From Rhizophagus irregularis (lineage: Eukaryota > Glomeromycota > Glomeromycetes > Glomerales > Glomeraceae): 64,000 nucleotides of DNA. Below, in pieces: positions 1-10,963 of this stretch (position 1 is the stretch's first letter; every line of letters begins with the position of its first letter). Under the pieces are notes generated by a model. The model searched no databases, was not told where the DNA came from, and was given only the letters and a program-made list of their open reading frames with translations. Where the stretch lies: assembly GCF_026210795.1 (NCBI RefSeq), contig NC_089449.1, positions 1,178,001 through 1,242,000 of the forward strand, read 5' to 3'. The translations under genes and the position numbers were made by a program.

Positions 1-700
1 GCCGGAACTAATGATTCCGGCATTTTTACATCTAAGATCGAAACAAAAATGCTGAAACAAATAGTTTCGGCGTTTTTATATATAAAAACAAAAGTAAAAT
101 GCCGGGACCCGACGTTTTTTCAATAAAAATTAAAAAAAATCTTTTTTTTTAATTAAAAACGTCGAACCTGACGTTTTTTGTATAATTAATAAATAAAACG
201 TTACATAACGTTTTTTAATTGAAATATTTAATAATAAAACTTCGGGTAACCTGAGTTACCCGAAGTGACATGAATACTTTGGCAATGCATTGGACGGCCA
301 GGTCGGTCAGAACGGTTTACCCGTGAATTCGACCTGACCTGAAAAAATTCTCTTGCCGCAACCTAGGTAACCCGACCCGAACCTCCCGTAATCTGCAGGC
401 TTTTTGTCTAACCACAACTCACTTTTTTTATATAGAATCTATATAAAAAAGTGAATCGCAATACTGCAACTCACTTTTATTATATAAAATCAATATAAAA
501 AAGTGAATCTCAATACTGCAACTCACTTTTATTATATAGTAGAATCAATAGTTTCAGGTCAACAGGTCAATCAGGTCAGATCAATCTTCATATCTGACCT
601 GAATTTTTTTCAAAAATCTCATACTTGACCTGAATTTCAGGTCAGGTCAGGTCAGGTTATTTGAATTTGGCTGACCTGTTCAGAGCTTTAATCCAGACTA
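1..700. repeat. Low-complexity and tandem repeat region
   Basis: No gene is seen here. Positions 1-240 hold degenerate units in which a GC-rich word (such as gccgg or cgacg) is followed by a T-run. Positions 415-545 hold about two and a half copies of a roughly 60-base unit built on aactcactttt and its reverse complement. Positions 290-680 are rich in the word CAGGTCA and its complement TGACCTG. The origin of these repeats is unknown. Confidence 0.6.
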
Positions 701-716
701 TTGTAAAGCAATGAGA

Positions 717-1019
717 CTATGCAATTATCTCAATTTCGCGCTGTTCACATTTAATAAAATAGGATCCAGCTTTATATCTACCTTCTATGCTTTCATTATC
801 ATCATGGCCTAACTTGCATAATGGGCATGATGTCTTATCAGTAATTCCATAATAATTGAAATTTTCACTACTAAATTCTCTATATAAATTAGGATATTGA
901 TCCAATGTCTTGTTGCAAAAATAGGATCGGTCATAAGTTGACTTAGATTGACTGGAGGAAGATACAGATAATACATTTGCTGATGTACTTACCTCAACCT
1001 TAATCTGATCGTTCCCCAT
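717..1019 (-). pseudogene. Zinc-knuckle protein fragment, probably partial
   Basis: A 100-codon open stretch starting with MGNDQIKVEV. A serine-rich N-terminal part is followed by a C-P-L-C-K-L-G-H motif (about residues 65-72) and a later cysteine near residue 92 (FIKCEQRE), a spacing that fits a small zinc-binding knuckle. It lacks any larger domain and ends 38 residues after the first cysteine. Zinc knuckles of this shape occur in front of primase-helicase proteins of mobile elements, so it may be a leftover of such an element; that link is a guess from motif shape. Neighbours are repeats only, and no introns were identified. It could also be one exon of a longer gene whose other parts I cannot see. 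Confidence 0.4.
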
Positions 1020-1044
1020 GAATCAGTTTTTTATTAAAGCCATA

Positions 1045-1160
1045 TGTAAAATTGCTTGTCTAAACCTCTTCAAAATCCTACGATTAGTTTTCATTAAAAT
1101 TTTGTGTAAAATTGCTTGTCTAAACCTCTTCAAAAATCCTACGATTAGTTTTGTCAAAAT
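1045..1160. repeat. Direct tandem duplication, about 58-base unit
   Basis: Two adjacent copies of a unit beginning gtaaaattgcttgtctaaac and ending in the region of cctacgattagtttt. The second copy forms the left end of the inverted-repeat element that follows, so the first copy is a duplicated transposon end. Confidence 0.7.
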
Positions 1161-1351
1161 TTTACTATAGATTTATTATAGTTTCGGCAGAGTTTCGGTA
1201 GTTTCAGCATTTATAATAAGTTTCAGCAGTTTCGCTTTTCTCCAAAGTTTCACCAGTTTTTTAATATAACTTTAATATAGTTTTGGCAGAATTTTGCTTT
1301 TCAGCAAAACGCCATCTTGCCTAAACCCCTAGGTTTTGGCAAGCAACCTTA
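1110..1351 (+). mobile_element. MITE-like element, copy 1
   Basis: About 240 bases with related termini: the left reads ttgcttgtctaaacctcttc, and the right end, read on the other strand, starts aaggttgcttgccaaaacct. The interior has many repeats of the word gtttcggcag and its variants. A second copy in the opposite orientation lies at 41849-42091, with the same order of internal words. It has no coding capacity. Confidence 0.65.
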
Positions 1352-1671
1352 GTCATATGGCTCTGATGATCACTAGTATATTTTTTACTTAATCTATGAC
1401 ATTTTGGATTTGTGCATTAGTCAGTTTTAAAATCTCAGTTGCGCTATATAAGACTAGCTTAATTTTATCTAGTCCAATCCCATTTTTCCCAAATAACATA
1501 AGATGTTTTTTAGCCCTATAAGTAAAGCTCCTAACGGTTCGGGCTAAACCGGGAAACTGATCCAAAACTGGCTCAAAATTCAGTTCAGTTTGATTCGAGT
1601 ATTAGAACTGAAAAACTGGCGGTTCAATTCAGTTTAATCTGATTTTTTATAAAAATGCGAAAAATCGAATA

Positions 1672-1924
1672 GCCGTTCATCTAGTGATCATACAAAGTCG
1701 AGCTATATATCATTAGATTCGTCTCAACGAGACGCGTTAAATGGTGGTAAGATCATGTCTCTAGCATTGATAGATCACACGTTAATCTGCTCTAAATGAT
1801 TTATTAATAATTGGAATTATCAAGCTATCTATCAATCCTATAGACATGATCTTAGCGTAATTCGACGTGTCTCAGTGTGATAAATCCAATAAATATAAAT
1901 TTGTCTGTATGACCACTGGATGGC
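1672..1924. mobile_element. Foldback element with imperfect inverted ends
   Basis: The left end gccgttcatctagtgatcat is mirrored by the right end (read on the minus strand gccatccagtggtcatacag). Inside, aagatcatgtct and agacatgatctt form a second mirrored pair. The stretch around 1713-1765 carries a word set (gattcgtct, then aatggtggtaagatcatgtc) that recurs in the two foldback elements at 3.8-5.0 kb. Confidence 0.55.
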
Positions 1925-2048
1925 AAATAATGTTAAGTTTCACATTTTTTTAAAATTTTTGAGCATTAAAAATTAAAAATTCTGATATATGAATTTATTA
2001 GCCGTCCAATTGTTGTACAAATATGAATTAGGACTTATTCACAGGTCG

Positions 2049-2240
2049 AAATGTTAAAAATTGGCAAAAAAAATGGCACGAAAAGCAGTGGCTATTCTTG
2101 GCTATTCTTGGCTATTCTTAGCTATTTTTGGCTATTTTTGGCTATTTGCGAATTAACCTATACTATTTTAAATAGTTTATACAAATTTGCGAATAGTTTA
2201 TGCAATTCGTGCCATTTTTTTTGCCTGTTTTTGGTCATTT
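2049..2240. mobile_element. Short inverted-repeat element with internal tandem repeat
   Basis: The arms of about 34 bases share the core ggcaaaaaaaatggcacga; the right arm is its reverse complement at 2204-2240. Between the arms are about six copies of the 10-base unit ggctattctt or its variants. The open frame across it is only the repeat read in one frame and is not a gene. Confidence 0.65.
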
Positions 2241-2569
2241 GACGTGTGATTGCCACATTTCAAATCAACTTGACTATTATGATAAGTAATTGCTGTTTAT
2301 AGTAAACTAGACATGACTGTTACCAACAATAGTGAATATTGCAGTTGAACTAAGGCATGTTTTGTCATCTGGAACTGGATATGTATCGCGACTGAGAATA
2401 GTTATAGAAATAGGGAAAACGGGATCTCTCAGAAGTTTGGATAATATGGCAGAGAATTTTTTTCGCATCTGTACAAAATAATCTTATTCAAGTTTATTTT
2501 TGATTAAAATGTTTCACATGTCAAGTAAATGGTACGCTGCGATGGTCTCGATGCTTTATCTACATAATA

Positions 2570-2935
2570 ACTAAAACTCAAATCTGACACTAAATGCATC
2601 AAACCCACCAGCCACAGTAGCAGTACAAAATACAACACCAAACCTCATAATTTCGTTTGAGACTGTGCCTCTCTCCATCAAGATGCAGTAACTATCATTA
2701 ATAATACTGGAATACGAAATGATAGAATTATTGGCTTTTTACAGCCTAACGATCCTGCTTGTATGGCTGTTGGGATGCTGAACTACTAAATAAATATACC
2801 TTCAAATTTACTTTTCAATGGTTTTCCTGAAGGTGTGTCTCAGGGAATACCAAATAATTTCAACATAGATTTGTACAAGGTACAGCAACAAATTTTGTAT
2901 TGTTTGGTACAATTAATCTCATGATGGATTTGACT
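2570..2935 (+). pseudogene. Decayed coding sequence, unknown protein
   Basis: The plus strand reads as protein-like sequence in pieces in different frames: a stretch starting near SNLTLNASNPPATVAV, then one near INNTGIRNDRIIGF and LQPNDPACMAV, then one near FNGFPEGVSQGIPNN. Base composition is higher in GC than the flanks and the residue use is balanced, unlike chance AT-rich frames. I do not recognise the family. It is broken in at least two places. The following 490 bases to 3425 show nothing I can name. Confidence 0.35.
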
Positions 2936-3802
2936 AACTTGCACTCAAGTTCACAAAAATAAAATAGATCAAGAATAAATGTATTTGAAAAAAATTCATG
3001 TAATACAAAATGTAAACAAATTCTATTAGTAATATATAGTAATGCATTAAGGAATAAATGAGAAAAGCTTGCAATACATTATTATCTATCTGTGATTGCT
3101 ATAGTCACATTACTAAATTATTTGATCTTTAGTAATCCTGTAATAAATGTACTGTTAGTATACAAGAGTTAAATGACCGAATAAAAAAATGCCGAGAAAA
3201 AATCCCATTATGGCCCTTATAATAACCAAAAGTCATAGTGATTAACATAAACACTTAGGCATGATGCCCTAACAGTATACTTCTTTTACTATATAATCAA
3301 TTTTATATTTTAGAAGAATCAAATATAATTAATTAAAATGTAACTTTAAAACATGTTTGTTAAAGAAAAATGTTTCATTTCTGCAAGTCAAATCAAGCAT
3401 CGATTTGATATGATTTTTGTATATACAGTCAAACTTTAATATAATGAACTCGCGGTTCAAGGGCAAAAGTTCATTATATAGTAGAAATTCGGTATGTAAA
3501 TTTTTTTTGTTTACCGAACTCCATAAGTTTTACAGTAGCAGTTCAGTATATACTTGCCATCCATTTAAAATCCCCTCCCATCCCCTCCCCTCCCATATCC
3601 CATCCCATCTCAAATCCCAAATACTTGTGTAATATTTCTCCATTGGCCACTTATTACGTGACATTACACAAACTTCCAAAAAAGGAAATTTTGTTACAAA
3701 AAATGGAGGATTTGGTTTTACAAGTATTCCAAAAAAGGAAATTTCTATGCTGATTACATAATTCCGGCCGTAATATTTTAGTTTTCTCAGAATTTAGTTT
3801 AA

Positions 3803-5007
3803 ATCCTTATCCTACATACCCCAATTTTTAAGAGATTTACCGATCAGATTTTACATCAGGAAATTTGTTTAGGCGTAATTTAGTGTAATATTTCGAAGGT
3901 GATGTAAAATTTCGAAATATTACACTAAAAACGTAATATTACAAAAGTTTACGCTCTTAAATTTGAATAATTATAGTAATTTAAGAATATCTCGCTATCT
4001 ACTGATCCAATCAAGACGATCTATAGCTCATTGGAATCAGCTCATCAAGACGAATCGAATGGTAGTAAAATCGTATCTTTACGTTTAATAGATGACTTTC
4101 TATTAATTTAAAACTTTACTGCATACTATAGAGCGTTCTATCAACTGTAGAAATGCGATTTTACTACCATTCGATCCGTCTTGATGAGCTGATTCCAATG
4201 AGCTATAGATCGTCTTGATTGTATCAGTAGATAGCGAGATATTCTTAAATTACTATAATTATTCAAATTTAAGAGCGTAAACTTTTGTAATATTACGTTT
4301 TTAGTGTAATATTTCGAAATTTTACATCACCTTCGAAATATTACACTAAATTACGCCTAAACAAATTTCCTGATGTAATGAAATTTATATCATTGGATTT
4401 GTCTTGATGCAAGGAATTTAATGGCAGTGAAATTATATTCCCAACATTAATATTGACTAAGTTATTATAAAAAATGTATTTTATAATATATATTATTAAA
4501 TAACATGTATAAAGCAAGCAATAATTGGTTACTTTTAATATAAAAAGTTTTTAAAATATATTTATTCAATTTATTATTTTATATTTTTTATTACAATTTA
4601 ACTTTGAATTAACTTAAACCTATCTATTAATTCATCAAAAAAAGTTTGATTATTTATTTCTAATATATAATTTGATAGATATTATTATTATTGCATAAAT
4701 ATTTAATAAAATAATATTTACAAACCAGGAATTAATTAATTGTTAATCTAAAAAAACAATATCAAATATCATCAAAATTATTAATTCAAATAAAATAATC
4801 GATATATTACTGAATACTAACTGCTAACATGTTACTTTTAAATAATATATACAGTAGTATAAAAAATACATTTTTTATCAATATTAATTTTAGAAATACA
4901 ATTTCACTACCATTTAATTCCTTGCATCAAGACGAATCCAAAGATATAAATTTCATTAAAATCTGATCGGTAAATCTCTTAAAAATTTGGGTTTGTAGGA
5001 TAAGGAT
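3803..5007. mobile_element. Long-TIR foldback element, third level of the nest
   Basis: The left arm begins atccttatcctacataccc and the right arm mirrors it (gggtttgtaggataaggat). Arms continue through agagatttaccgatcagatt into aatttatatcattggatt and past a block containing aatggcagtgaaatt, about 140 bases per arm. The left arm is split by the palindromic element at 3854-4375. The central part (4460-4880) is very AT-rich and non-coding. Confidence 0.65.
3854..4375. mobile_element. Near-perfect palindromic MITE, innermost level
   Basis: 522 bases that fold into one hairpin: the left arm begins catcaggaaatttgtttagg and the right arm is its exact mirror ending cctgatg. Arms of about 230 bases surround a loop near 4090-4140. 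TA flanks both sides (3852-3853 and 4376-4377), and removing the element restores the uninterrupted arm of the surrounding element. The near-perfect arms suggest recent insertion. Confidence 0.8.
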
Positions 5008-5384
5008 GGGATGGGATAGGGGATTCTCCCATCCCATTTAATATGGGCAGCAAGTATAGTTCGGTATATAAAGTTATCACGTGATTAACGAATATTAGAA
5101 ATTAAGATTTAACAGTATAAATTATGTGAAATTTCAACCACGTGATCAAGTTCGGTATATAAAGAATTTTTTTTATATGCTTTATTATAAACGGTAAATC
5201 ATAAAGTTCGGTATACGTTATATCGAGTTTATATGAAATTCGGTATATCGAGATTTTTTTAAATAATATGAACCCGGTTTTTAAAAAAAAGTTCGGTAAG
5301 TCAAGAGTTCGTTATATCGTGGGTTCGTTATATCGAGGTCAGACTGTAGTTGTAATTTACTAAACAACCATATTATTTTATCTC

Positions 5385-5940
5385 TGATTTTTGCAAGAAA
5401 ATCCACCATCTGATCCACATTCTTTATGGAGAATTAAGTTTATAAATAATTAGTAGATTATAGTGATATTTCCATAACATTACAACGTGTCGAATTAAGC
5501 GATTGACTATAATTATACATTACTACAAATCTCCATAGGTGCGTTTACAAATTCAATTGACGCTAGATCCATATGAGTCGATCAACCTGGATTTAACCAT
5601 TCTATCATTCCATCATTCCATTAAATTTCCAAAATCCCCTTATTTGTGAACATGGATTGGATCTAAATCCAATCAAATCGAATTTGAAAACGTTTGATCA
5701 GCTGCTAACGGAACCAAAAAAATATTAAGTAAAAGGAAGTAAATTATTCAGGAATATTTACAGTAAATCAAATGATACTATTTATCTCAGCATTAAGAAA
5801 TTGTATGATAATGGGTGATATTTATTAATACTCGAAATATATCAATTTGAATTTTTACGTAATTATGAAGTTAAGTTTAAATTTACTATGAGAAATAAAA
5901 GTTTATTCGTTCATTATGAAAGATTAGGAGAAAATGATGT
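5385..5940 (+). pseudogene. MIR-domain gene relic
   Basis: Two separated pieces match the MIR gene downstream (6445-7772). At 5391-5440 the frame reads PPSDPHSLWRIKF, matching EPDPNSLWKIQF of its second exon. At 5850-5935 it reads QFEFLRNYEVKF and SLFVHYERLGEND, matching QVEFLRSHDVQF and QEVVCHNERLGGND of its third exon. The order and strand are the same. The gap between them holds a small foldback element (5538-5697) and stop-rich DNA, and no start exon is visible. This is therefore a decayed tandem neighbour of the intact gene. Confidence 0.7.
5538..5697. mobile_element. Small foldback element inside the MIR relic
   Basis: The left end ggtgcgtttacaaattcaat is mirrored loosely by aaatcgaatttgaaaacg at the right, and inner words tagatccat and atggattggatct also mirror. 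A larger element with similar ends (14533-15007) exists in the window. It is non-coding. Confidence 0.5.
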
Positions 5941-6163
5941 AATATTAATAATATTATATTATTTTATTTTATCTTTTGTTAAAAAATAAGTTGTATATTT
6001 AAAACAAAATTTTGTGTATCGAGTTTTTGACTAGCTAATATACAGACAGTTAATATTATGCATCTTTTAATCATTATCCTTAAATGTGACGTTTATTAAA
6101 TCTTAAAATATTTTAATCATCTTGCAAATGTCGACATCGACGTGAAAAGCGTAAAAAGGCGGC

Positions 6164-6305
6164 AAAAATTACCTTCTTGACTTGCCTCACCCAATCAACA
6201 CTGCATAAATCATCGCACCCTACTGACCCCCTTGCTATAAAATATTTATTTATATTATGCAGAGGGGTGATGATAAGGTTACACGGGTCAAGAAGGTAAT
6301 TTTTT
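6164..6305. mobile_element. Short inverted-repeat element upstream of the MIR gene
   Basis: The arms aaaaattaccttcttgac and gtcaagaaggtaattttt are exact mirrors. The interior is about 100 bases and non-coding. It sits about 140 bases upstream of the MIR gene start, within its likely promoter region. Confidence 0.65.
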
Positions 6306-6444
6306 CGAAAAGGCGAAATGTAATGGATGCGTAATGGTACAGATTATCACATGAACGTGCATTAAAGTTTACCATATTTACAAAATTGGTACTCATTTTA
6401 AAAGGTTTAAATTTCCAAACTTGAACATTTAATTAAAAAAAGAA

Positions 6445-7772
6445 ATGGATATTTCAAAATATGATGGAAATGTTCACCCAGATGAATGGATAAACGATAT
6501 TAAAAAATATAATTCTCTTTGGGAAAATAATTATGGAGGATTTTTAAAAACTGTTATATCATTAATAGATCCTACTATCAAACTCTCATCAACCGAAATT
6601 AATGATATTGAAAAACTTCGTAACGAACTTAAAGATGATATTTCTTTTGAAGTTTTTAAGAATACTAATAAAAGAAAATTACAATCATTAAAATATTATC
6701 CTGAAAGAAAAGGTGGTGATACTTCAAAATTTATTTCAACTTTTCGTAAATTATGTTATAATGCTGAAATTAATGATATAAAAGAACAAAAAAAATATCT
6801 TTATAAATCATTACCTAATAATCATTTTGATTATATTTCAAATGAATTTTATAATAAAATGAAAAATGTAAATTCAATTAATGAATTAATTAAAGAATTT
6901 GAAAATATAGTTTTAGAAGAATCAAAATTAATTAGGAATGAATCTATTGTGGCATTAAAACATACTTCTACAGGAAAATATTTAAGTTCAATTTCAAATT
7001 TATGTTATACAACTGGAAGTGGGAAACAATTGGTATATATATATACATATATATATATTTTTTTTTGTATTATCAATTTTTAAATCATATCTAATATTAT
7101 ATTCACTATATTTATTTATATATTTTTTTTGCTTAGGTTTTTGCGGGAGGTGTAGAACCTGATCCAAATTCTTTATGGAAAATTCAATTTGATACAGAAT
7201 TAGCTACTTATGCTGATACTTTTATAAGGTTACAACATATTAAATCTAGAAATTTTCTTGGAATTCGTTATCAAGGTTATCAGTATGATAATACTAAAGG
7301 TCGTGGTATCTATTGTTATTACAAATCTCCATCAACTAAACATACAGAAGGTAATAAATTAAAATATAATTTTGTTTATCTTTTATAATAGAAAGTTAAT
7401 ATTAATTAAATGTTGTTTTATTAGTAATTTGTGGTGGAGAAGAAACAACTTGGAAGTTCAATTATAATAAATTAGAAAATTATCGAGGGTATTTAAAATC
7501 AGATGATATTATTAATATTAATATTAAAAGAATGTATGATGAGAATGGTCGAAAAAATGGTCAAGTTGAATTTTTACGTAGTCATGATGTTCAATTTACT
7601 ATCGGAAATGATCTCTTTCAAGAAGTTGTTTGTCATAATGAAAGATTGGGAGGAAATGATGAAGTAAGTAAATTCTTATTTTATAAAGTTTTTTATATAC
7701 TGTATTAACTTTTTTTATTATTATTATTATTAGTGGTGCATTGAACTTATTCACGAAGTTAACATTTTTTAA
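6445..7772 (+). CDS. MIR-domain protein with an unusual N-terminal domain
   Basis: Four exons (6445-7032, 7137-7350, 7425-7663, 7734-7772) join in frame to about 359 residues. Residues 1-160 form a helical domain beginning MDISKYDGNVHPDEWINDI; its WxxxxxxY/W pattern and the ERKGGDTSKFISTFRKLC stretch recall capsid-like (Gag/Arc-type) domains, an inference only. From about residue 165 a MIR (beta-trefoil) domain follows: ALKHTSTGKYLSS, AGGVEPDPNSLWKI, IRLQHIKSRNFLGIR, CGGEETTWKFN, then FLRSHDVQFTIG. MIR domains occur in SDF2, IP3 receptors and O-mannosyltransferases and usually bind ligands or sugars. There is no signal peptide, so it is likely cytosolic. The start is the first in-frame ATG after AT-rich DNA. 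A broken relative lies just upstream. Intron ends follow GT-AG. Confidence 0.8.
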
Positions 7773-7924
7773 TCTTAAATAGCTTTTAATTTTATTGTTT
7801 AATATAATCAGAAATACATCAGTATTATCATTGCACGTAATAATACATTCTTTAGTTCAACAAAAGGAAATATTCAAAAGAAATTTATTACTACTTTAAT
7901 TATTATTACTTATTACGTGATTTT

Positions 7925-8319
7925 AGCTAACAAACACATCGCATTTTTAGTATTTGAAGTGCTGTGAGGAGTAGTAGAACTTTCTAAAAAAAACTTTCAA
8001 ATGCCTGATCTAAAAAAAATAACTTGATTCCAATCAATTAAATCTATGATACTAGATCATAATTAATATAACCCTAATATTATTATTCAAGTACCTGCAG
8101 GCTGCAGCAGTCACACAAATTGCTGAACAAACATTGCATTTTTAGTATTTGAAGTGCTGTAAGGAGTAGTAGAACTTTCTAAAAAAAAACTTTCAAATGC
8201 CTGATCTAAAAAAATAACTTGAATCCAATTAATTAAATCTATGATACTAGATCATAATATAACCCTAATATTATTATCCAAGTTCCTAGTTCCTGTAGCA
8301 GTCACACAAATTGCTGAAA
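7925..8319. repeat. Direct tandem duplication, about 195-base unit
   Basis: Copy 1 (7925-8121) and copy 2 (8122-8319) share almost the whole unit from gcatttttagtatttgaagt through tttcaaatgcctgatc to gcagtcacacaaattgctga, with a few changes. It lies 150 bases after the MIR gene. No coding function is evident. Confidence 0.8.
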
Positions 8320-10963
8320 CAAGTTAAAGCAATTATCACCTTTCTCGGTCATTATCAGTATACTTATTACTACGATAAAATCATTAAAATTATTCTTAAA
8401 TTAAAAAGAAAATTCAAGCGCCTTTACAATATTAAACCCCTAACTTCTACACTCTGCTCTTAAACCAGCCGTAGATTTAAGGATATCCTATTAATGCTCT
8501 AGATGAATAATATTTTCCTCCTATATTATCATAATATCATTAATTGTACCCTACGGCAAGGATTTCACCATAATTTCAAATAAATAGACCTCGTTAAGTA
8601 ACAAAATTAAGGGTTGTATTTAAACGTAATTTAAAATTAGATGAACTGAAATGTCCCATATAGACCTTTCATTAACCTTCATAATCCACCAAATGTTAAG
8701 CCGCACAAATATTCATTCCTGTATTATAACATAGATCCATAGATCATCAATGTTCCTCAACTAGAAAGGACCCTTAGTGTGTGACTACTCATCTATCAAG
8801 TTTCAAATAACCATCAGCACCAAAACCGGCAATTTCTCTGTCTAAATTCATTCTCACTAAGAAACCCGATACCGTCACTAGATCTATGCCAATCGATTTG
8901 ATGAAGTTTGTAAAGACCATTTTTGACTCATATGAACAATTACTCGTAATATCAAACCACAGCTTCTTTTATAAGTTTACTAATACAAGTGTTTATTAAT
9001 CTGAAATTAATATATAATGATATATACAGTCAGACCTCCATAATTGCACTCTCCATAATTGCACCCACTATGTATACCCTCTCTAAATGCACCCTCTGGT
9101 TCAGTCCCAAGCTTATATGATCTCTAATTATTTTACCTCTATAAATGCACACCCTCTTTAAATGCACTATTTTGAAAATTATGCATATGGTCCCAAGGGG
9201 TGTGCAATTATGGAGGTCTGACTGTAATGGGAAATATTTTGAGTATTCATATTTCATAATTAGAAAATCCTTTACCATTAAAAGATCGATCCTACCTTAT
9301 CTTGATTAAATCAACATCTCCGAAACAAAAAAAAGAAGTCATGACCATCAATATCCTTGGATATCCAAAAAATTGAGAAAATAATTGTGACCAAAATGGA
9401 ATTTTTTTTCAAAGAAAAAAATTTTACGATAAATCTTTGAGAGGAAATAGTTCAACCATCATCCTATACCATTATTCATTAATATCTATTTTTTAATCAA
9501 GAAAAAAAAAAGAAAAGAACTTTGTTAAATATTTTGATAAAATTAATAATAATAATAATAATTTATTATGAATAATATATGTCAACATCTATCCTCACAA
9601 AAATATCGTAACTATAAGATATTCTTGCCGGGTTTTTGGTGGTATATAAAATACCATAAAAAATGTTATTTTATTGTTGCTTTGCATAATCCACCTCCTA
9701 AGGATAACTTTAACTTAAAAAGCTCTTGACAAAGCGTATATTTATATAAAGAAAAAAAATAAATAAATAAACAAATAAATATAAATAAAAATATACTTAC
9801 TATTAGATATTTATTAATCCTTCTTATTAAATTATCTAAATCAAACCAAAATTTAAATAAAATTATTAGTTATTTGTAAAAAGATATTTGATCTCCTCCT
9901 TTATCAATATTTCATTTAAATTGAAATTCGAACATAAAAGAGATCTAAAACTAACAATTCTAATGCTTGCAAACAAAAGAAAAGTTAATTTTAAGATTTA
10001 TTCTATGTCCGGCCTTACTGCATAAAACTACTTTTAAGTTAAAGGCACAGGATCCGAACAAACAAAGTACAGTATAGCATATTTTTTTTAAAAAAAACGA
10101 GAACAATAATTACTTTCATAAAATTTTCTTCATGGAACATTGAAAAAAAATAATATCGAGATTGTGTAACCAAACAGCATACACTTTCGTGAAAAAAGAT
10201 GATGATCTTATGTTCTTATGTTCATGACGCAAAAATCAGTTATTATTTATGGGGAAAAAATGTGATGATGATGATCAAGTAAAGGTGAATGAAACCCGTA
10301 ATTAGTAATAATTTAATAATTTGATGAATACACAAAAAGATCAGTTGGTAAATAAAAGAATTTCGTTAAATTGAACTATGAAAGTTGCAAAAATTCATCT
10401 GTAATTTTAATATTGATACCTATGAACATTCTGACCTGAATTATTATTAACATTATAAAAATAGAAAAAAAACAATGCAGCTTCCAAATAATGTAAGATT
10501 CAAGTGAATTATTATATCTACTATTTGACGAATACTTGATCCAATTTCAAATTAAATTAAAGTATAATTTTAATTTTTGTTATTTTTTTTGCCAATATTT
10601 GTAATACTACACAACACCACATCTGCAATCACTTACCATCATTTAAATGGTAAGAATGGTAACGCTCATCAGTCACATTATTTAATATATATATGATGGT
10701 ATTGATATAAGATGATGATGATTCCTTACTAATATCTACCGCAATAATCCCACCTTGTATCTAAAACATTATTATAAAACCAAAATTAGATTAAATTAAT
10801 ATAGTATTACGAACGTGAAATTAAAGAAAATTTTTTGGTTTATTAAAAATACAACTTTCTAATATTAAAAAAGAAATGTTTTTTTTAGTAAAAAAAAGTA
10901 AATTTTGATTGTTAATAAATATCAATTAAGCATTTTTTTTTTTAAAGGAAATATGCGATCCTT
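8320..10963. other. Intergenic, AT-rich, no gene seen
   Basis: Apart from the small element at 9027-9224 I see only AT-rich DNA, a few microsatellite tracts (for example aataataataat near 9548 and the aaataaataaa run near 9760) and no frame with coding character. Confidence 0.5.
9027..9224. mobile_element. Tc1/mariner-pogo-type MITE, 198 bases
   Basis: The ends cagtcagacctccataattg and caattatggaggtctgactg are exact mirrors for 20 bases or more, flanked by TA on both sides. Internal words (ctctaaatgcacc, ctctataaatgcacacc) repeat the terminal motif. It has no coding capacity. The ends begin CAGTCA like the larger MITEs at 3426 and 39603. Confidence 0.85.

Larger units (their letters stand above)
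3549..5058. mobile_element. hAT-like inverted-repeat element inside the MITE
   Basis: Ends are tatacttgcc at the left and its mirror ggcagcaagtata at the right. They are flanked by an 8-base target duplication with one mismatch (gttcagta at 3541-3548, gttcggta at 5059-5066), as made by hAT elements. CCCATCC-rich subterminal tracts lie on both sides. The left interior (3670-3770) holds ttccaaaaaaggaaattt words also found near 30.4-30.6 kb. It is non-coding and carries two further elements inside. Confidence 0.65.
3426..5346. mobile_element. Tc1/mariner-pogo-type MITE, split by nested insertions
   Basis: The outermost element of a nest. It starts cagtcaaactttaatataat and ends with the mirrored ttatatcgaggtcagactg, with TA on both sides (3424-3425 and 5347-5348). 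Its two halves (3426-3548 and 5059-5346) together match the intact 404-base copy at 39603-40006, except that the inserted block at 3549-5058 interrupts it. It is non-coding. Terminal CAGT and TA target duplication point to Tc1/mariner-pogo mobilisation. Confidence 0.8.

Noticed and set aside
2051-2242. Hydrophobic open frame of 63 codons
   Set aside because: It is the 10-base tandem repeat of an inverted-repeat element read in one frame.
3417-3632. Open frame of 71 codons
   Set aside because: It runs through the end of the pogo-type MITE and the start of the hAT-like element, so it is non-coding repeat.
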